Source: an uncultured Erysipelotrichaceae bacterium | GTDB taxonomy: Bacteria; Bacillota_I; Bacilli_A; Erysipelotrichales; Erysipelotrichaceae | DNA length: 32,831 nt | Direction: 5' to 3' | Assembly (NCBI GenBank): GCA_949289855.1 | Contig: CASEPS010000020.1 | Span: 1 to 32,831, forward strand | Shown: piece by piece, positions 1-9,000 of the stretch | Position numbering within the stretch: the stretch's first letter is position 1 | How the letters are laid out: each line of letters starts with the position of its first letter | The notes under the pieces: generated by a model | What the model was told of the DNA's origin: nothing | The model's input: the letters and a program-made list of their open reading frames with translations, nothing else | Database searches by the model: none | Position numbers and translations under genes: made by a program

Positions 1-160
1 AAAGAAGGTTTTGCACAATGACTAAAGGAAGCGGCGTTGAGAATAGCCCGCAGGATGATTGATCTAGAGGCGACGGATGAAGAGATATTGGAAGTGGTGA
101 GTGTTAATGCCGAAGAGCTTGCGGAGCTTCACAAAGAGATGAACAAATATGTTATATATG
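1..160 (+). pseudogene. 3' remnant of a probable Rpn/PD-(D/E)XK transposase-like gene
   Basis: The frame starting at base 1 reads KEGFAQ, then TGA (19-21), then LKEAALRIARRMIDLEATDE, EEILEVV and EELAELHKEM. This resembles the C-terminal tail of Rpn-family (recombination-promoting nuclease / putative transposase) proteins, where an E-G-L-K-E rich stretch precedes a short helical hairpin of the form ML..G...EEI...TGL..EEI..L. The TGA sits where a glycine codon (GGA) would be expected, so one G-to-T change explains it. Downstream the frame has no stop before an intrinsic terminator at 161-184 and runs into the convergent rpsT gene, so the natural stop also looks lost. The gene begins outside the window. 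The family call rests on a short tail only and is tentative; a decayed gene is the simplest reading. Confidence 0.45.
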
Positions 161-188
161 GGAAGTACAGATGCACTTCCTTTTGTTT
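161..188 (+). terminator. Intrinsic terminator of the upstream plus-strand unit
   Basis: A GGAAGT / ACTTCC stem (161-166 with 175-180) and an 8-nt loop are followed by TTTTGTTT. It ends transcription from the decayed gene at the left edge and faces the rpsT terminator. Confidence 0.6.
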
Positions 189-192
189 GCAT

Positions 193-217
193 AAAAAAAG
201 AGAAGCAATTGCTTCTC
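193..217 (-). terminator. Intrinsic terminator of rpsT
   Basis: On the minus strand a perfect palindrome GAGAAGCAATTGCTTCTC (200-217) is followed by a seven-T run (193-199). It lies 8 nt past the rpsT stop codon. Confidence 0.85.
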
Positions 218-224
218 AATGTTC

Positions 225-488
225 TCAGCCAATATTGTTAATAGCTGTAGCGAGTCTGGACTTCTGACGAGCAACGTAGTTCTTTTTCTTAATGCCGCTG
301 ACGATTGCCTTATCCAGAAGCTTGTTAGCTGTGTTATATGCTGCAACAGCTGCTTCTTTATCCTTTGCGTCAACAGCTGTTCTTACTGCCTTGATCGCTG
401 TCTTGAGAGCGCTCTTTTCACCAGCCTTGGCATTCTGTCTCTTCAGATTGGTCAGAGCACGCTTTTTCTGTGACTTGATATTTGCCAT
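225..488 (-). CDS. rpsT: 30S ribosomal protein S20
   Basis: This 87-residue protein begins MANIKSQKKRALTNLKRQNA, the typical S20 N-terminus, followed by Lys/Arg/Ala-rich helices and the conserved tail KKNYVARQKSRL. S20 is a primary binder of 16S rRNA in the body of the small subunit; its length is normal for the family. The start at 488 was chosen because GGAGGT lies 6 nt upstream on the minus strand and MANIKS is the family N-terminus, although the frame stays open further upstream. It is monocistronic, with its own promoter (520-548) and terminator (193-217), and is divergent from fmt. Confidence 0.95.
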   Translation of the reverse strand: MANIKSQKKRALTNLKRQNAKAGEKSALKTAIKAVRTAVDAKDKEAAVAAYNTANKLLDKAIVSGIKKKNYVARQKSRLATAINNIG

Positions 489-519
489 GAGTACACCTCC
501 GTTCTTAAATGCACTAGCG

Positions 520-548
520 ATTATAACAAAGGGAAATTTAAAATGCAA
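520..548 (-). promoter_or_regulatory. Promoter of rpsT
   Basis: On the minus strand, -35 TTGCAT (543-548) and -10 TATAAT (520-525) are separated by exactly 17 nt, leaving a leader of about 25 nt. The same -35 hexamer is used for rpsO. Confidence 0.8.
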
Positions 549-583
549 TGAAAAATAGCATAACTGCGCGCGTTTCGGGATAA

Positions 584-613
584 TGCACATTTCTTGTTTT
601 TTTCCTGTATAAT
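584..613 (+). promoter_or_regulatory. Probable promoter of the fmt-lepA-hemW unit
   Basis: There is a perfect -10 TATAAT at 608-613. The -35 is poor (TGCACA at 584-589, 18-nt spacer). AAGGAGG at 624-630 follows, 8 nt before the fmt ATG. Confidence 0.5.
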
Positions 614-638
614 AATGCGCGTTAAGGAGGCCGTATAA

Positions 639-1577
639 ATGAGAAATGAAAGAATTGTATTCTTTGGAACACCTGCTTTTGCGGTTGGTATTCTGAAGAT
701 GTTATTAGATGAAAAATATATTGTCGTTGCGGCTGTCTCCCAGCCTGATCGGCCGGTGGGAAGAAAACATAAAATAGAGAAGACACCTGTGAAGGTACTT
801 TGTGAAGAATATGGTATTCCCTGTCTGCAGATGGACCACTTGAAGGATGAAGTGGATCAGGTACTTGCTTATGAGCCGGATGTCATTGTGACATGTGCCT
901 ATGGACAGATCGTGCCTTCTTCTATACTGGATTATCCACGTCTTGGCTGTATCAACATTCACCCAAGTCTTCTGCCTAAATATCGGGGTGGCGCTCCAAT
1001 GCACTTCGCTATATTAAATGGAGATGCAGTGACGGGTGTTTCTTTGATGGAAATGACAGCGAAGATGGATGCCGGCAAGGTATATGCCCAGGTGGAATTA
1101 CCGATTGGAAAAGATGAAACAGAGGCAGAACTTGAACCAAGGTTGCTGGAAGCTTCTATCGGTTTGTTGAGGGAGAATTTACCGCTCTACCTTGATGGTA
1201 AACTGCCCGGCGTTGAACAGGATGAAACCAGGGTGACATTCTGCCATAACATTTCCCGTGAAATGGAAAAGGTATCTTTCCAAAGTGAAGAGGTACATAC
1301 CCTCTATAACCATATCCGTGGATTGATTGACTGGCCTGTTCCCTATGGCGTGGTTGAAGGAAAACGGGTGAAGTTCTATGCGGTGCGCATGGAAGAAAAG
1401 GATACTGGAAAGCCGGCAGGAGAGATACTTGGCTTTAAAGAGCATGCTATGGAGATAGCTGCTGATGGTGGTTTGATCCGTGTGCTGGAATTACAGATGG
1501 AAGGAAAGAAGAGAATGTCAGCAGATGCCTTTGCCAATGGCTATTCTGCTGAAATGAGAGGAAAGAGATTTGATTGA
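639..1577 (+). CDS. fmt: Methionyl-tRNA formyltransferase
   Basis: The enzyme transfers a formyl group from 10-formyl-tetrahydrofolate to Met-tRNA(fMet) for translation initiation. It has 312 residues, a normal family length. The N-terminal Rossmann-like catalytic domain begins [15 protein letters not shown] and contains the signature [13 protein letters not shown] (about residues 109-121). The C-terminal OB-like tRNA-binding domain includes [20 protein letters not shown]. The ATG at 639 has a strong AAGGAGG. The stop codon overlaps the lepA start (TGATG), which implies translational coupling. No peptide deformylase or priA lies next to it, unlike many Firmicutes. Confidence 0.95.
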   Translation: MRNERIVFFGTPAFAVGILKMLLDEKYIVVAAVSQPDRPVGRKHKIEKTPVKVLCEEYGIPCLQMDHLKDEVDQVLAYEPDVIVTCAYGQIVPSSILDYPRLGCINIHPSLLPKYRGGAPMHFAILNGDAVTGVSLMEMTAKMDAGKVYAQVELPIGKDETEAELEPRLLEASIGLLRENLPLYLDGKLPGVEQDETRVTFCHNISREMEKVSFQSEEVHTLYNHIRGLIDWPVPYGVVEGKRVKFYAVRMEEKDTGKPAGEILGFKEHAMEIAADGGLIRVLELQMEGKKRMSADAFANGYSAEMRGKRFD

Positions 1578-3397
1578 TGATAGATCAGGAACATATCAGA
1601 AATTTCTGCATTATTGCACATATTGACCATGGCAAGAGCACTCTGGCTGACAGAATTCTTGAAATGACGGATACCGTCCAGCAAAGAGACATGAAGTCAC
1701 AGCTGCTCGATGACATGGAACTGGAAAGAGAACGCGGCATTACTATAAAGCTAAATGCCGTGCAGCTTTCTTATACTGCCAAAAATGGTGAGGAATATCT
1801 TTTCAACCTCATCGATACACCAGGTCATGTTGACTTCAGCTATGAAGTATCAAGATCCCTTGCAGCATGTGAAGGTGCCATTCTTGTGGTGGACTGCACC
1901 CAGGGTGTACAGGCACAGACACTTGCCAATACATACCTTGCTTTGGACAATGACCTCGAAGTCATTCCTGTCATTAATAAAGTTGACATGGTCAATGCCA
2001 TGCCAGATATGACAAAACATGAAATTGAAGACATCATCGGCCTGGATTGTGATGATGCACCACTCATCAGTGCCCGCACAGGCCTCAATGTAGAAGATGT
2101 GCTGGAACAGATTGTACATAAGATTCCTTCACCATCAGGTGATGAGGAAGCGCCATTACAGGCCCTTGTCTTTGACTCTTTCTATGACCCGTATCGTGGT
2201 GTTATTGCCCTGGTCAGAATCCGGGAAGGCAAGTTGTCTGTTGGAGATAAGATTCGCTTTATGGCAACTGGTTCTGAATATGAAGTACTTGAATGTGGTA
2301 TCCGCAACCCGAAAGAAGTGAAGATGAACACGCTAGGCTGTGGAGATGTAGGCTGGTTTGCCGCAAGCATCAAGGACATTCATGATGTCCGTGTTGGTGA
2401 TACGGTCACAAACAGTGCTCGTCCTGCCAGTGCACCACTTGCCGGTTATAAGAAGATGAACCCGATGGTGTATTGTGGTTTGTATCCAAGTGATGCGGCA
2501 AAGTACCAGGACCTGCATGATGCTTTGGATAAGCTGCAGCTCAATGATGCTAGCCTGCAGTATGAACCGGAAACTTCCCAGGCTCTTGGCTTTGGTTTCC
2601 GTGTCGGGTTCCTTGGTCTGCTGCATATGGATGTTGTCCAGGAAAGACTCGAAAGGGAATATAACCTTGATCTCATTGCGACCGCACCTTCTGTTATCTA
2701 CCACTGCTATCTCAGCGATGGCTCAATGATACCGGTCGATAACCCGGCAAAGATGCCAGATGCTTCGCGCATTGACCATGTCGAGGAACCATATGTCAAA
2801 GCGGAAATCATGGTACCGGATGCCTACATAGGCAGTGTTATGGAACTATGTCAGAACAAACGTGGCATATATAAGGGCATGGATGTCATCGATACAGGTC
2901 GTAACAATGTCATCTATGAACTGCCACTGTCTGAAATCATCTTTGATTTCTTTGACAGACTGAAATCATGTTCAAAGGGCTATGCTTCTTTGGACTATGA
3001 AGTGATCGGTTATCGTGAAGATGACCTTGTGCGTATGGACATATTGCTCAATGGGGAAGCAGTCGATGCGCTTTCAGTTATCGTGCACCGTGAACAGGCA
3101 TATGCACGTGGATCAGTGATCACAAGAAAGCTGAAGGACCTGCTGCCCCAGCAGCAGTTTGAAATACCGGTACAGGCTGCCATTGGTGGCAAGGTGATAG
3201 CCCGCACAAACATCAAGGCATTGCGCAAGAATGTCCTTGCCAAGTGCTATGGTGGTGATATTTCCAGAAAGAAGAAACTGCTGGAAAAGCAGAAAGAAGG
3301 AAAGAAGAGAATGAAGGCGGTTGGCTCCGTCGTCATACCACAGGAAGCTTTTATGGCAGTGTTGTCTGTGGATGATGAAAGGAAGCGCAATGGCTGA
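1577..3397 (+). CDS. lepA: Elongation factor 4 (LepA), ribosome back-translocating GTPase
   Basis: This 606-residue translational GTPase starts [20 protein letters not shown]. The G motifs are clear: AHIDHGKST (P-loop), an effector region with [14 protein letters not shown], and NKVD. EF-G-like domains follow, then the LepA-specific C-terminal domain ([20 protein letters not shown]). The ATG at 1577 is preferred over an in-frame TTG at 1574 because it forms a TGATG junction with fmt and matches the family N-terminus; both lie behind GAGAGGAAAGAGA. The end of lepA overlaps hemW by 8 nt. Confidence 0.95.
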   Translation: MIDQEHIRNFCIIAHIDHGKSTLADRILEMTDTVQQRDMKSQLLDDMELERERGITIKLNAVQLSYTAKNGEEYLFNLIDTPGHVDFSYEVSRSLAACEGAILVVDCTQGVQAQTLANTYLALDNDLEVIPVINKVDMVNAMPDMTKHEIEDIIGLDCDDAPLISARTGLNVEDVLEQIVHKIPSPSGDEEAPLQALVFDSFYDPYRGVIALVRIREGKLSVGDKIRFMATGSEYEVLECGIRNPKEVKMNTLGCGDVGWFAASIKDIHDVRVGDTVTNSARPASAPLAGYKKMNPMVYCGLYPSDAAKYQDLHDALDKLQLNDASLQYEPETSQALGFGFRVGFLGLLHMDVVQERLEREYNLDLIATAPSVIYHCYLSDGSMIPVDNPAKMPDASRIDHVEEPYVKAEIMVPDAYIGSVMELCQNKRGIYKGMDVIDTGRNNVIYELPLSEIIFDFFDRLKSCSKGYASLDYEVIGYREDDLVRMDILLNGEAVDALSVIVHREQAYARGSVITRKLKDLLPQQQFEIPVQAAIGGKVIARTNIKALRKNVLAKCYGGDISRKKKLLEKQKEGKKRMKAVGSVVIPQEAFMAVLSVDDERKRNG

Positions 3398-4484
3398 GCA
3401 CCTCTACCTCCATGTGCCATTTTGTAAAAGTATCTGTTACTATTGTGACTTCTGTCATGTTGCCTATAACGAAAAGACAGCTGACAGATGGTTAAATGCC
3501 CTGGAAGAAGAGTTCTCACTGCGTACCTTTTCCAAGAATCTCAAAACCATCTATATCGGTGGAGGAACACCTTCTTCACTGGATGAAGAAAGGCTGGAAA
3601 GGGTATTGCGGCTGCTCGTGCCGTATCAAAGCGAAGTTGAAGAATATACGATTGAAGTCAATCCGGAAACACTCACAAAGGAAAAGGCTGCACTGTTTGC
3701 AAAATATGGCATCAACCGCATTTCCATGGGATTGCAGACAAGTAATGACAAGCTGCTTTCTGCTATTGGCAGAAGACATACATTTGCGGATGTCAAAGAA
3801 GCGATGCGTCTTTTGCATGATGCAGGCATTACCAATATCTCACTGGATATCATGTATGGTCTTCCTGGACAGGATCTTGTTTCCGTAAAGAAAAGTGTAA
3901 AAGATGCGATCGATCTCAATCCAAAGCATATTTCTCTTTATTCGCTGACCATTGAGGAAAACTCCGTCTTTGGAAAACATGGCGTACAGCCATGTGACAG
4001 TGACCTTGAAGCGGATATGTATGACTGGATAGTCGAAACATTACCACAATATGGCTACAGGCAGTATGAAATCAGCAACTTTGCATTGCCAGGTTACGAG
4101 TCTTTGCATAACAAAGCCTACTGGTATTACAAAGACTTCTATGGTGTGTCATGTGGGGCCAGTGGCAAGGAAGAACACAAGCGTTATGACAATACGGCAA
4201 ACATCATGGAATATTGCGATGATCCTTTGTTAAAAGATGAAATTGTTCTTACAAAAGAAGATGAAGCCTTTGAGATGATCATGATGTCATTGCGGCTGGT
4301 GGAAGGTCTTGATCTCAAACGATATGAACAGCTGACAGGGGAGAGCTTTGACGTGCATTATGGGGAAAAGAGTGCACTGCTCATGGAAGAAGGATTGCTT
4401 GAAAAAAGCGATGATCATGTCAGAGCGACAAAGTATGGCATGAAGATATTGAACAGCGTACTGGTTGCGCTGATGGATGATTGA
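3390..4484 (+). CDS. hemW: HemW-type radical SAM protein (heme chaperone-like)
   Basis: This 364-residue radical SAM protein carries the CxxxCxxC iron-sulfur motif plus a fourth Cys in [12 protein letters not shown] near the N-terminus, the GGGTPSSL glycine motif, and HNKAYW in the C-terminal half, which is typical of HemW rather than of the coproporphyrinogen dehydrogenase HemN. HemW binds heme and is thought to deliver it to respiratory targets. The ATG at 3390 lies inside the lepA end (ATGGCTGA) with GAAAGGA upstream. The open frame begins earlier, but those residues do not match the family. The lepA-hemW order is common in Firmicutes; hrcA, which often follows, is absent here. Confidence 0.9.
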   Translation: MAEHLYLHVPFCKSICYYCDFCHVAYNEKTADRWLNALEEEFSLRTFSKNLKTIYIGGGTPSSLDEERLERVLRLLVPYQSEVEEYTIEVNPETLTKEKAALFAKYGINRISMGLQTSNDKLLSAIGRRHTFADVKEAMRLLHDAGITNISLDIMYGLPGQDLVSVKKSVKDAIDLNPKHISLYSLTIEENSVFGKHGVQPCDSDLEADMYDWIVETLPQYGYRQYEISNFALPGYESLHNKAYWYYKDFYGVSCGASGKEEHKRYDNTANIMEYCDDPLLKDEIVLTKEDEAFEMIMMSLRLVEGLDLKRYEQLTGESFDVHYGEKSALLMEEGLLEKSDDHVRATKYGMKILNSVLVALMDD

Positions 4485-4496
4485 AAGGGGACATGT

Positions 4497-4904
4497 ATGG
4501 CTAAGACAAAGCTGAAGAGTGCAAAGGTACACAAGGTAAGTGAACGTGCACTGGAAGAAAGAAAGGCAAAAGAAGAAAAGAAGACATTAGAGGAAAAGCA
4601 GAAGGCAATCCGTGATGCAAGCCGCCGGGAAATGCTTGGGGCTGTTGCCAATGCATTGGGTGGACTGTTGACAATGTTTTCACTGCTTGTTGGTCTGTAT
4701 GGAATTCTTTCCGTCATTGCCCTGTTCCTGCTTGCCTATGGATTGAAGCAGAACTGGGACTATGGATGGCGTGGCAGACTCATTCCTGTGATCTGTATTG
4801 CCCTCAATGTGGTATGGATTTTCTGTCAGGTTGGTCTCATGGTATCAACCGATTTCCGTATCTGGTTCAATGATTTCATGAATAACCTGTTCGGTATTGC
4901 ATGA
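4497..4904 (+). CDS. Small membrane protein with a charged helical N-terminus
   Basis: I do not recognise a family for this 135-residue protein. Residues 1-45 are very rich in Lys, Glu and Ala and look like a cytoplasmic coiled helix (ALEERKAKEEKKTLEEKQKA). Two or three hydrophobic segments follow: about 50-82 (LGGLLTMFSLLVGLYGILSV plus IALFLLAYGL) and 95-118 (LIPVICIALNVVWIFCQVGL). Translation starts 6 nt after GAAAGGGG and 12 nt after hemW, so it is likely the last gene of the fmt operon. The rpsO promoter overlaps its stop codon. Confidence 0.7.
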   Translation: MAKTKLKSAKVHKVSERALEERKAKEEKKTLEEKQKAIRDASRREMLGAVANALGGLLTMFSLLVGLYGILSVIALFLLAYGLKQNWDYGWRGRLIPVICIALNVVWIFCQVGLMVSTDFRIWFNDFMNNLFGIA

Positions 4905-4925
4905 GGCGGGAACTTCTGGTATAGT
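4897..4925 (+). promoter_or_regulatory. Promoter of rpsO
   Basis: -35 TTGCAT (4897-4902), a 17-nt spacer and -10 TATAGT (4920-4925). It overlaps the end of the preceding gene and would start a leader of about 74 nt. Confidence 0.75.
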
Positions 4926-4931
4926 TAGTAA

Positions 4932-5005
4932 GCTTTTGGACTGAGAAATACGACACCTCGACGTATTGCCCGGTTTAAAAGGACAGAAAGAAAGAGGTAA
5001 AAACA
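4932..5005 (+). promoter_or_regulatory. rpsO leader with a candidate S15 pseudoknot
   Basis: A hairpin with stem AATACG / CGTATT (4947-4952 with 4962-4967) has a 9-nt loop containing ACCTC (4955-4959). That loop is exactly complementary to GAGGT of the Shine-Dalgarno (4994-4998). Pairing would form an H-type pseudoknot that hides the ribosome-binding site. E. coli S15 represses its own mRNA through a pseudoknot, so autoregulation is a reasonable inference. The S15 contact itself cannot be judged from sequence. Confidence 0.5.
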
Positions 5006-5272
5006 ATGCTTGAAAAAGAAAAGGTAGCTGAAATTGTCAGAGATTTCGGACGCAAGGAAGGCGACACAGGTTCTCCTGAAGTACAGGTTGCACTGCTCAC
5101 AGAGCAGATCAAGCGCCTGACTGTTCACATGAAGGAAAACAAGAAAGACTATGCTTCCAACCGTGGTCTTATGAAGATGGTTGGTCAGAGAAGAAGTCTT
5201 CTTGACTACCTGAAGAGAACAGACATCAACCGTTACAGAGACCTGATCCAGAGACTTGGACTCCGTAAGTAA
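5006..5272 (+). CDS. rpsO: 30S ribosomal protein S15
   Basis: This 88-residue protein has the usual S15 features: [20 protein letters not shown], then [29 protein letters not shown], and the final [14 protein letters not shown]15 binds the 16S rRNA three-way junction and organises the platform of the small subunit. The length is standard. It is transcribed alone from the promoter at 4897-4925 and ends at a strong terminator (5295-5319). The pnp gene, which often follows rpsO directly in Firmicutes, is 11 kb away here; the accessory island lies within that interval. Confidence 0.96.
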   Translation: MLEKEKVAEIVRDFGRKEGDTGSPEVQVALLTEQIKRLTVHMKENKKDYASNRGLMKMVGQRRSLLDYLKRTDINRYRDLIQRLGLRK

Positions 5273-5294
5273 TCTTCAGATAATATTCACAAAG

Positions 5295-5319
5295 CCAGAA
5301 GGATATCCTTCTGGTTTTT
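5295..5319 (+). terminator. Intrinsic terminator of rpsO
   Basis: The perfect palindrome CCAGAAGGATATCCTTCTGG (5295-5314) is followed by TTTTT. Confidence 0.9.
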
Positions 5320-5361
5320 CTTTCTCTTTCGGGTAAAATAGAAGTGTTACAGGATAGTTTT

Positions 5362-6063
5362 ATGGGATATATTGCATTCAGAGATGTAAGAAAGACATAC
5401 CATGTCGGTGAAGTGGATATTCATGCCCTGGATGGTATTGATTTTGAAATCGAAAAGGGCGAGTTTGTTGTGGTAGCTGGTGCCAGTGGTGCCGGTAAAT
5501 CAACCATATTGAATATTCTTGGCGGTATGGACCGCTGCACAAGTGGTGAAATTGAAGTGGATGGTGTACGCATTGATGGTCTCAATGAGAAACAACTGAC
5601 GGACTACAGGCGCTATGACATCGGCTTTGTTTTTCAATTCTATAACCTTGTACAGAATCTGACTGCGCTTGAGAATGTGGAACTGGCAACAGAAATCTGC
5701 AAAGATCCATTTGATCCTGCTTCGATGCTTGAACAGGTCGGTCTCAAGGAGAGAATGCATAATTTTCCATCCCAGCTCAGCGGTGGAGAGCAGCAAAGAG
5801 TAGCAATCGCAAGAGCTCTGGCAAAAAATCCAAAGCTCCTTTTGTGTGATGAACCAACAGGTGCACTTGACTATGTGACAGGCAAACAGATTCTCAAGCT
5901 GTTACAGGACACGTGCCGTAACTATGGCATGACCGTTGTCATCATCACCCATAATCTTGCTCTATGTCCAATGGGAGACAAGGTATTCCGGGTCAAGAGT
6001 GGAAAGATCGTCTCTGCTGAAGTAAATGAACATCCTGTGGATATAGCGGAGATTGAGTGGTAA
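5362..6063 (+). CDS. ABC transporter ATP-binding protein (MacB/LolD type)
   Basis: This 233-residue ATPase has Walker [10 protein letters not shown], a Q-loop in FVFQFYNL, signature LSGGEQQR, Walker [13 protein letters not shown] and the H-loop in IITHNLA. The pattern (Y[15 protein letters not shown] near the N-terminus, then [15 protein letters not shown]) is that of the MacB/LolD/FtsE group, which powers FtsX-fold permeases acting on peptides, lipoproteins or drugs outside the membrane. ATG 5362 is preferred, with AGGA 7 nt upstream; a GTG at 5344 is possible but lies near a likely -10 (TAAAAT, 5334-5339). Its stop overlaps the permease start (TAATG), so the two make one exporter. Substrate unknown. 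Confidence 0.9.
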   Translation: MGYIAFRDVRKTYHVGEVDIHALDGIDFEIEKGEFVVVAGASGAGKSTILNILGGMDRCTSGEIEVDGVRIDGLNEKQLTDYRRYDIGFVFQFYNLVQNLTALENVELATEICKDPFDPASMLEQVGLKERMHNFPSQLSGGEQQRVAIARALAKNPKLLLCDEPTGALDYVTGKQILKLLQDTCRNYGMTVVIITHNLALCPMGDKVFRVKSGKIVSAEVNEHPVDIAEIEW

Positions 6064-9000
6064 TGCCTCGTACATTCTGGAAAAACATTTTACGTCTGAT
6101 CAGAACGACCAAGAGCCGTTTCTTTTCAATGACCGCAATTGTGGCGATAGGTGTTGCCTTTTTTATTGGTGTCTATTCGAGTTCTACCATCATGAGTGCA
6201 TCGGTCGACAAATATGATGATGCATATGGACTCAGAGACATCCAGATTTATTCCAATTATGGCTTTGATGAAAATGACATAGAGGCCATTGAAAAACTGG
6301 AAGATGTTGAAATAGCAGAAGGTTCGAAATATGTGGATGTTGTTGCGGAAAGTGGTACAGCCACCTATGTGACAAGAATCCATTCCTATAAAGAAAACCA
6401 GGAAATCAACCAGTTCAAGCTTGTAGAAGGCAGAATGCCTGCCAATGATCAGGAAGTGCTGGCAGAAAGTGGAACTGCGCTTTCTGAAGTATTCCCGATA
6501 GGTACAAAGATCACTGTCAGCCGTCCGGATGATGACCTCGACACCTTCCTCAATGAGGATACATTTACGGTAGTCGGACTGGTGGATACACCAGACTATC
6601 TGAATTTCACAAAGGGAAACAGCACATTGTCCAACCAGCAGCTGATGACATATCTCTATGTACCAGAGACTGCTTTTTCTATTGCATATGATCTTGAAGT
6701 CAACCTCATCACAAAAGAGGGTGCTTCCTATAATACGTTTTCTGATGAATATGAAGAATACAACAGTAAGGTAAAAGAGGAAGTAGAAACACTGGCAAAG
6801 AGCCAGGAAAATGAACTGTACGATTCGATTAAAGAAGATGCTCTTGAACAATACAACGATGGACTCAGAGAATACCGTGAAGGGGCAGAGACATTCCGTA
6901 CAGAAATTGATGATGCGGAAAAGCAGCTTGCGGATGCGGAAAAAGAAATTGCAGATGGCAAAGCACAATTAGAAGATGGCATCAAACAGCTGCAGGATAG
7001 TGAACAGCAGCTAGCGGATGGCAAACAGCAATTAATAGATGGTGAGCAGCAGTTAAGAGATAGTGAACAACAGCTCAATGAACAGGAAGCCACTAACCGC
7101 AAACAGCTCGAAGATGCTATCACCCAGATCAATGATGGCCTTGTGCAGATCGAAGATGGTATTACCCAGCTTTCTTCTCTTTCTGAAACAAGGGATTCTC
7201 TTGTGGAACAAAGAAACCAGATTGTGCTTATGCGGCCTTCGCTTGTCTTTCTGCAGGAAGTGCTTTCCGCAATGCCGGAAGATGCAGTATTTGGTGAAAT
7301 CCTTGGCAATCTGGAATTGGATGAAAGCATTCTGGATGAACTGGAAAAACTGGATTCGGAATGGGATACAAAGACTTGTGGTGAACTGCTTGCCTTACTA
7401 AATTCCACGATGGAAACCATGGATAGTGGACTTGTGCAGATTGATGATGGTCTTTCCCAGATTGAAAGTAATCTCGATCCATATCTTACCGAAGAAGAAC
7501 GTACAACGGTAACAGATAACAAGAAAACAGTCACCGATAGTGAAGTTATCATCAATGAGAATAACAGTGCTCTTTATGATGACATGCTTGTAGAGGCAGG
7601 TTTGTCCTTTGCGGATGACAATATGACCATGGGTGCCTATCTCAATCAGTTTACTGCGTTGTTAAAGATTATAGATGCCTATGAAGGTACATCTGGTGGT
7701 GATCTCAACGCTTTCTTTGATGCGATCATTGCGGACATTGATGCTAAGATTGCACAAGAAACAGATGAGCTGGAAATCATCCGTCTGCAATTACAGAAGC
7801 AGGTTATTGAAACCGTGAAAGAAGCCATTCCAGAGTCATATGGAAATATGCCTGTTGAAATGATCCGGTTAATCGATACAAAGACAAGAACTGCACTTGA
7901 AACATCCGGTATGTCCTCTGATTGCACAGTAAGTGCATTCAAAACGTATCTGAATAACAAAATGGAAGAAGAGGGAACAGCTCTTTCGGATGCACTTAGT
8001 GCAAAGAATGAAGCAGAAACGTCTCTTTCTTCTATCTATAGTGCATGTGCTGACAGGGCAGTTGCGTCACTCAATGAACAAAAAGCAATGCTCAATGATA
8101 ACCTCAAACAGGCAGAGGATGGTCTTGTAACATTAGAGACTACCATTGCGGACGCAAGACAACAGATCGCAGATGGCTGGGCTGAGATTGAAGCAAACCG
8201 CAAGACACTTGCGGATGGTGAACAGCAGCTGGCAGAAGGCTGGGCAGAAATAGAAACCAATCAGCAGAAACTTGCGGATGCTGAGGTACAGCTGGAAGAA
8301 GGCAGAGCAGAACTGGAAGAACAAAGGGAGAAGGGACAGAAGGAACTGGATGATGCCCTTGCGGAACTACAAGATGCCAAAGCTGACATCGATGCAATGG
8401 AAGAAAATGAATGGACAGTGCTTGACCGTACACAGCATTATGCGACAGCTTCTTTCTCCGGTACGATTGATCAGATGGCTGCCATTGGCAGAATCTTCCC
8501 GCTGTTCTTCTTAATGGTAGCCGTACTTGTCTGCTTTACAACCATGGCAAGAACAGTAGAAGAACAAAGAACAGAAATCGGTGTTCTTCGTGCCCTTGGC
8601 TATTCACAGATGCAATGTGCTGCCAAGTATCTTATCTATGCGGCAATTGCGACCATTCTTGGTGAAATCATCGGTGCTGTGGTTGGTATATTCACATTCC
8701 CGGTCATCATCTATAACACATGGAAAATGATGTATATTCTTCCAGACATTGTCATCACCATGGATTGGGGATTATTAGCGCTTACCGATGTGGCCTTCCT
8801 TGCGGTGATGCTGCTGTCCGCATGGCTTACATGCAAGGCAGATATGAAGGAAGTACCTGCCCAGCTGCTACGGCCAAAGTCACCAAAGCTTGGCAAGAAT
8901 ATGTTGATTGAAAAGATCACACCGATCTGGAAGCGTGTCAGCTTTACAGATAAAGTGACGATCCGCAACATTTTCCGTGACAAGAAGCGGTTTGTGATGA

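Noticed and set aside
19-21. TGA as a recoded codon (selenocysteine or tryptophan)
   Set aside because: Other genes here use TGA as a normal stop, no SECIS-like element is seen, and the downstream frame also lacks a proper end, so decay is simpler.
6126-6968. 280-codon minus-strand frame opposite the permease start
   Set aside because: Antisense shadow of the permease codon pattern; rich in Cys/Phe/Ile with no domain features.
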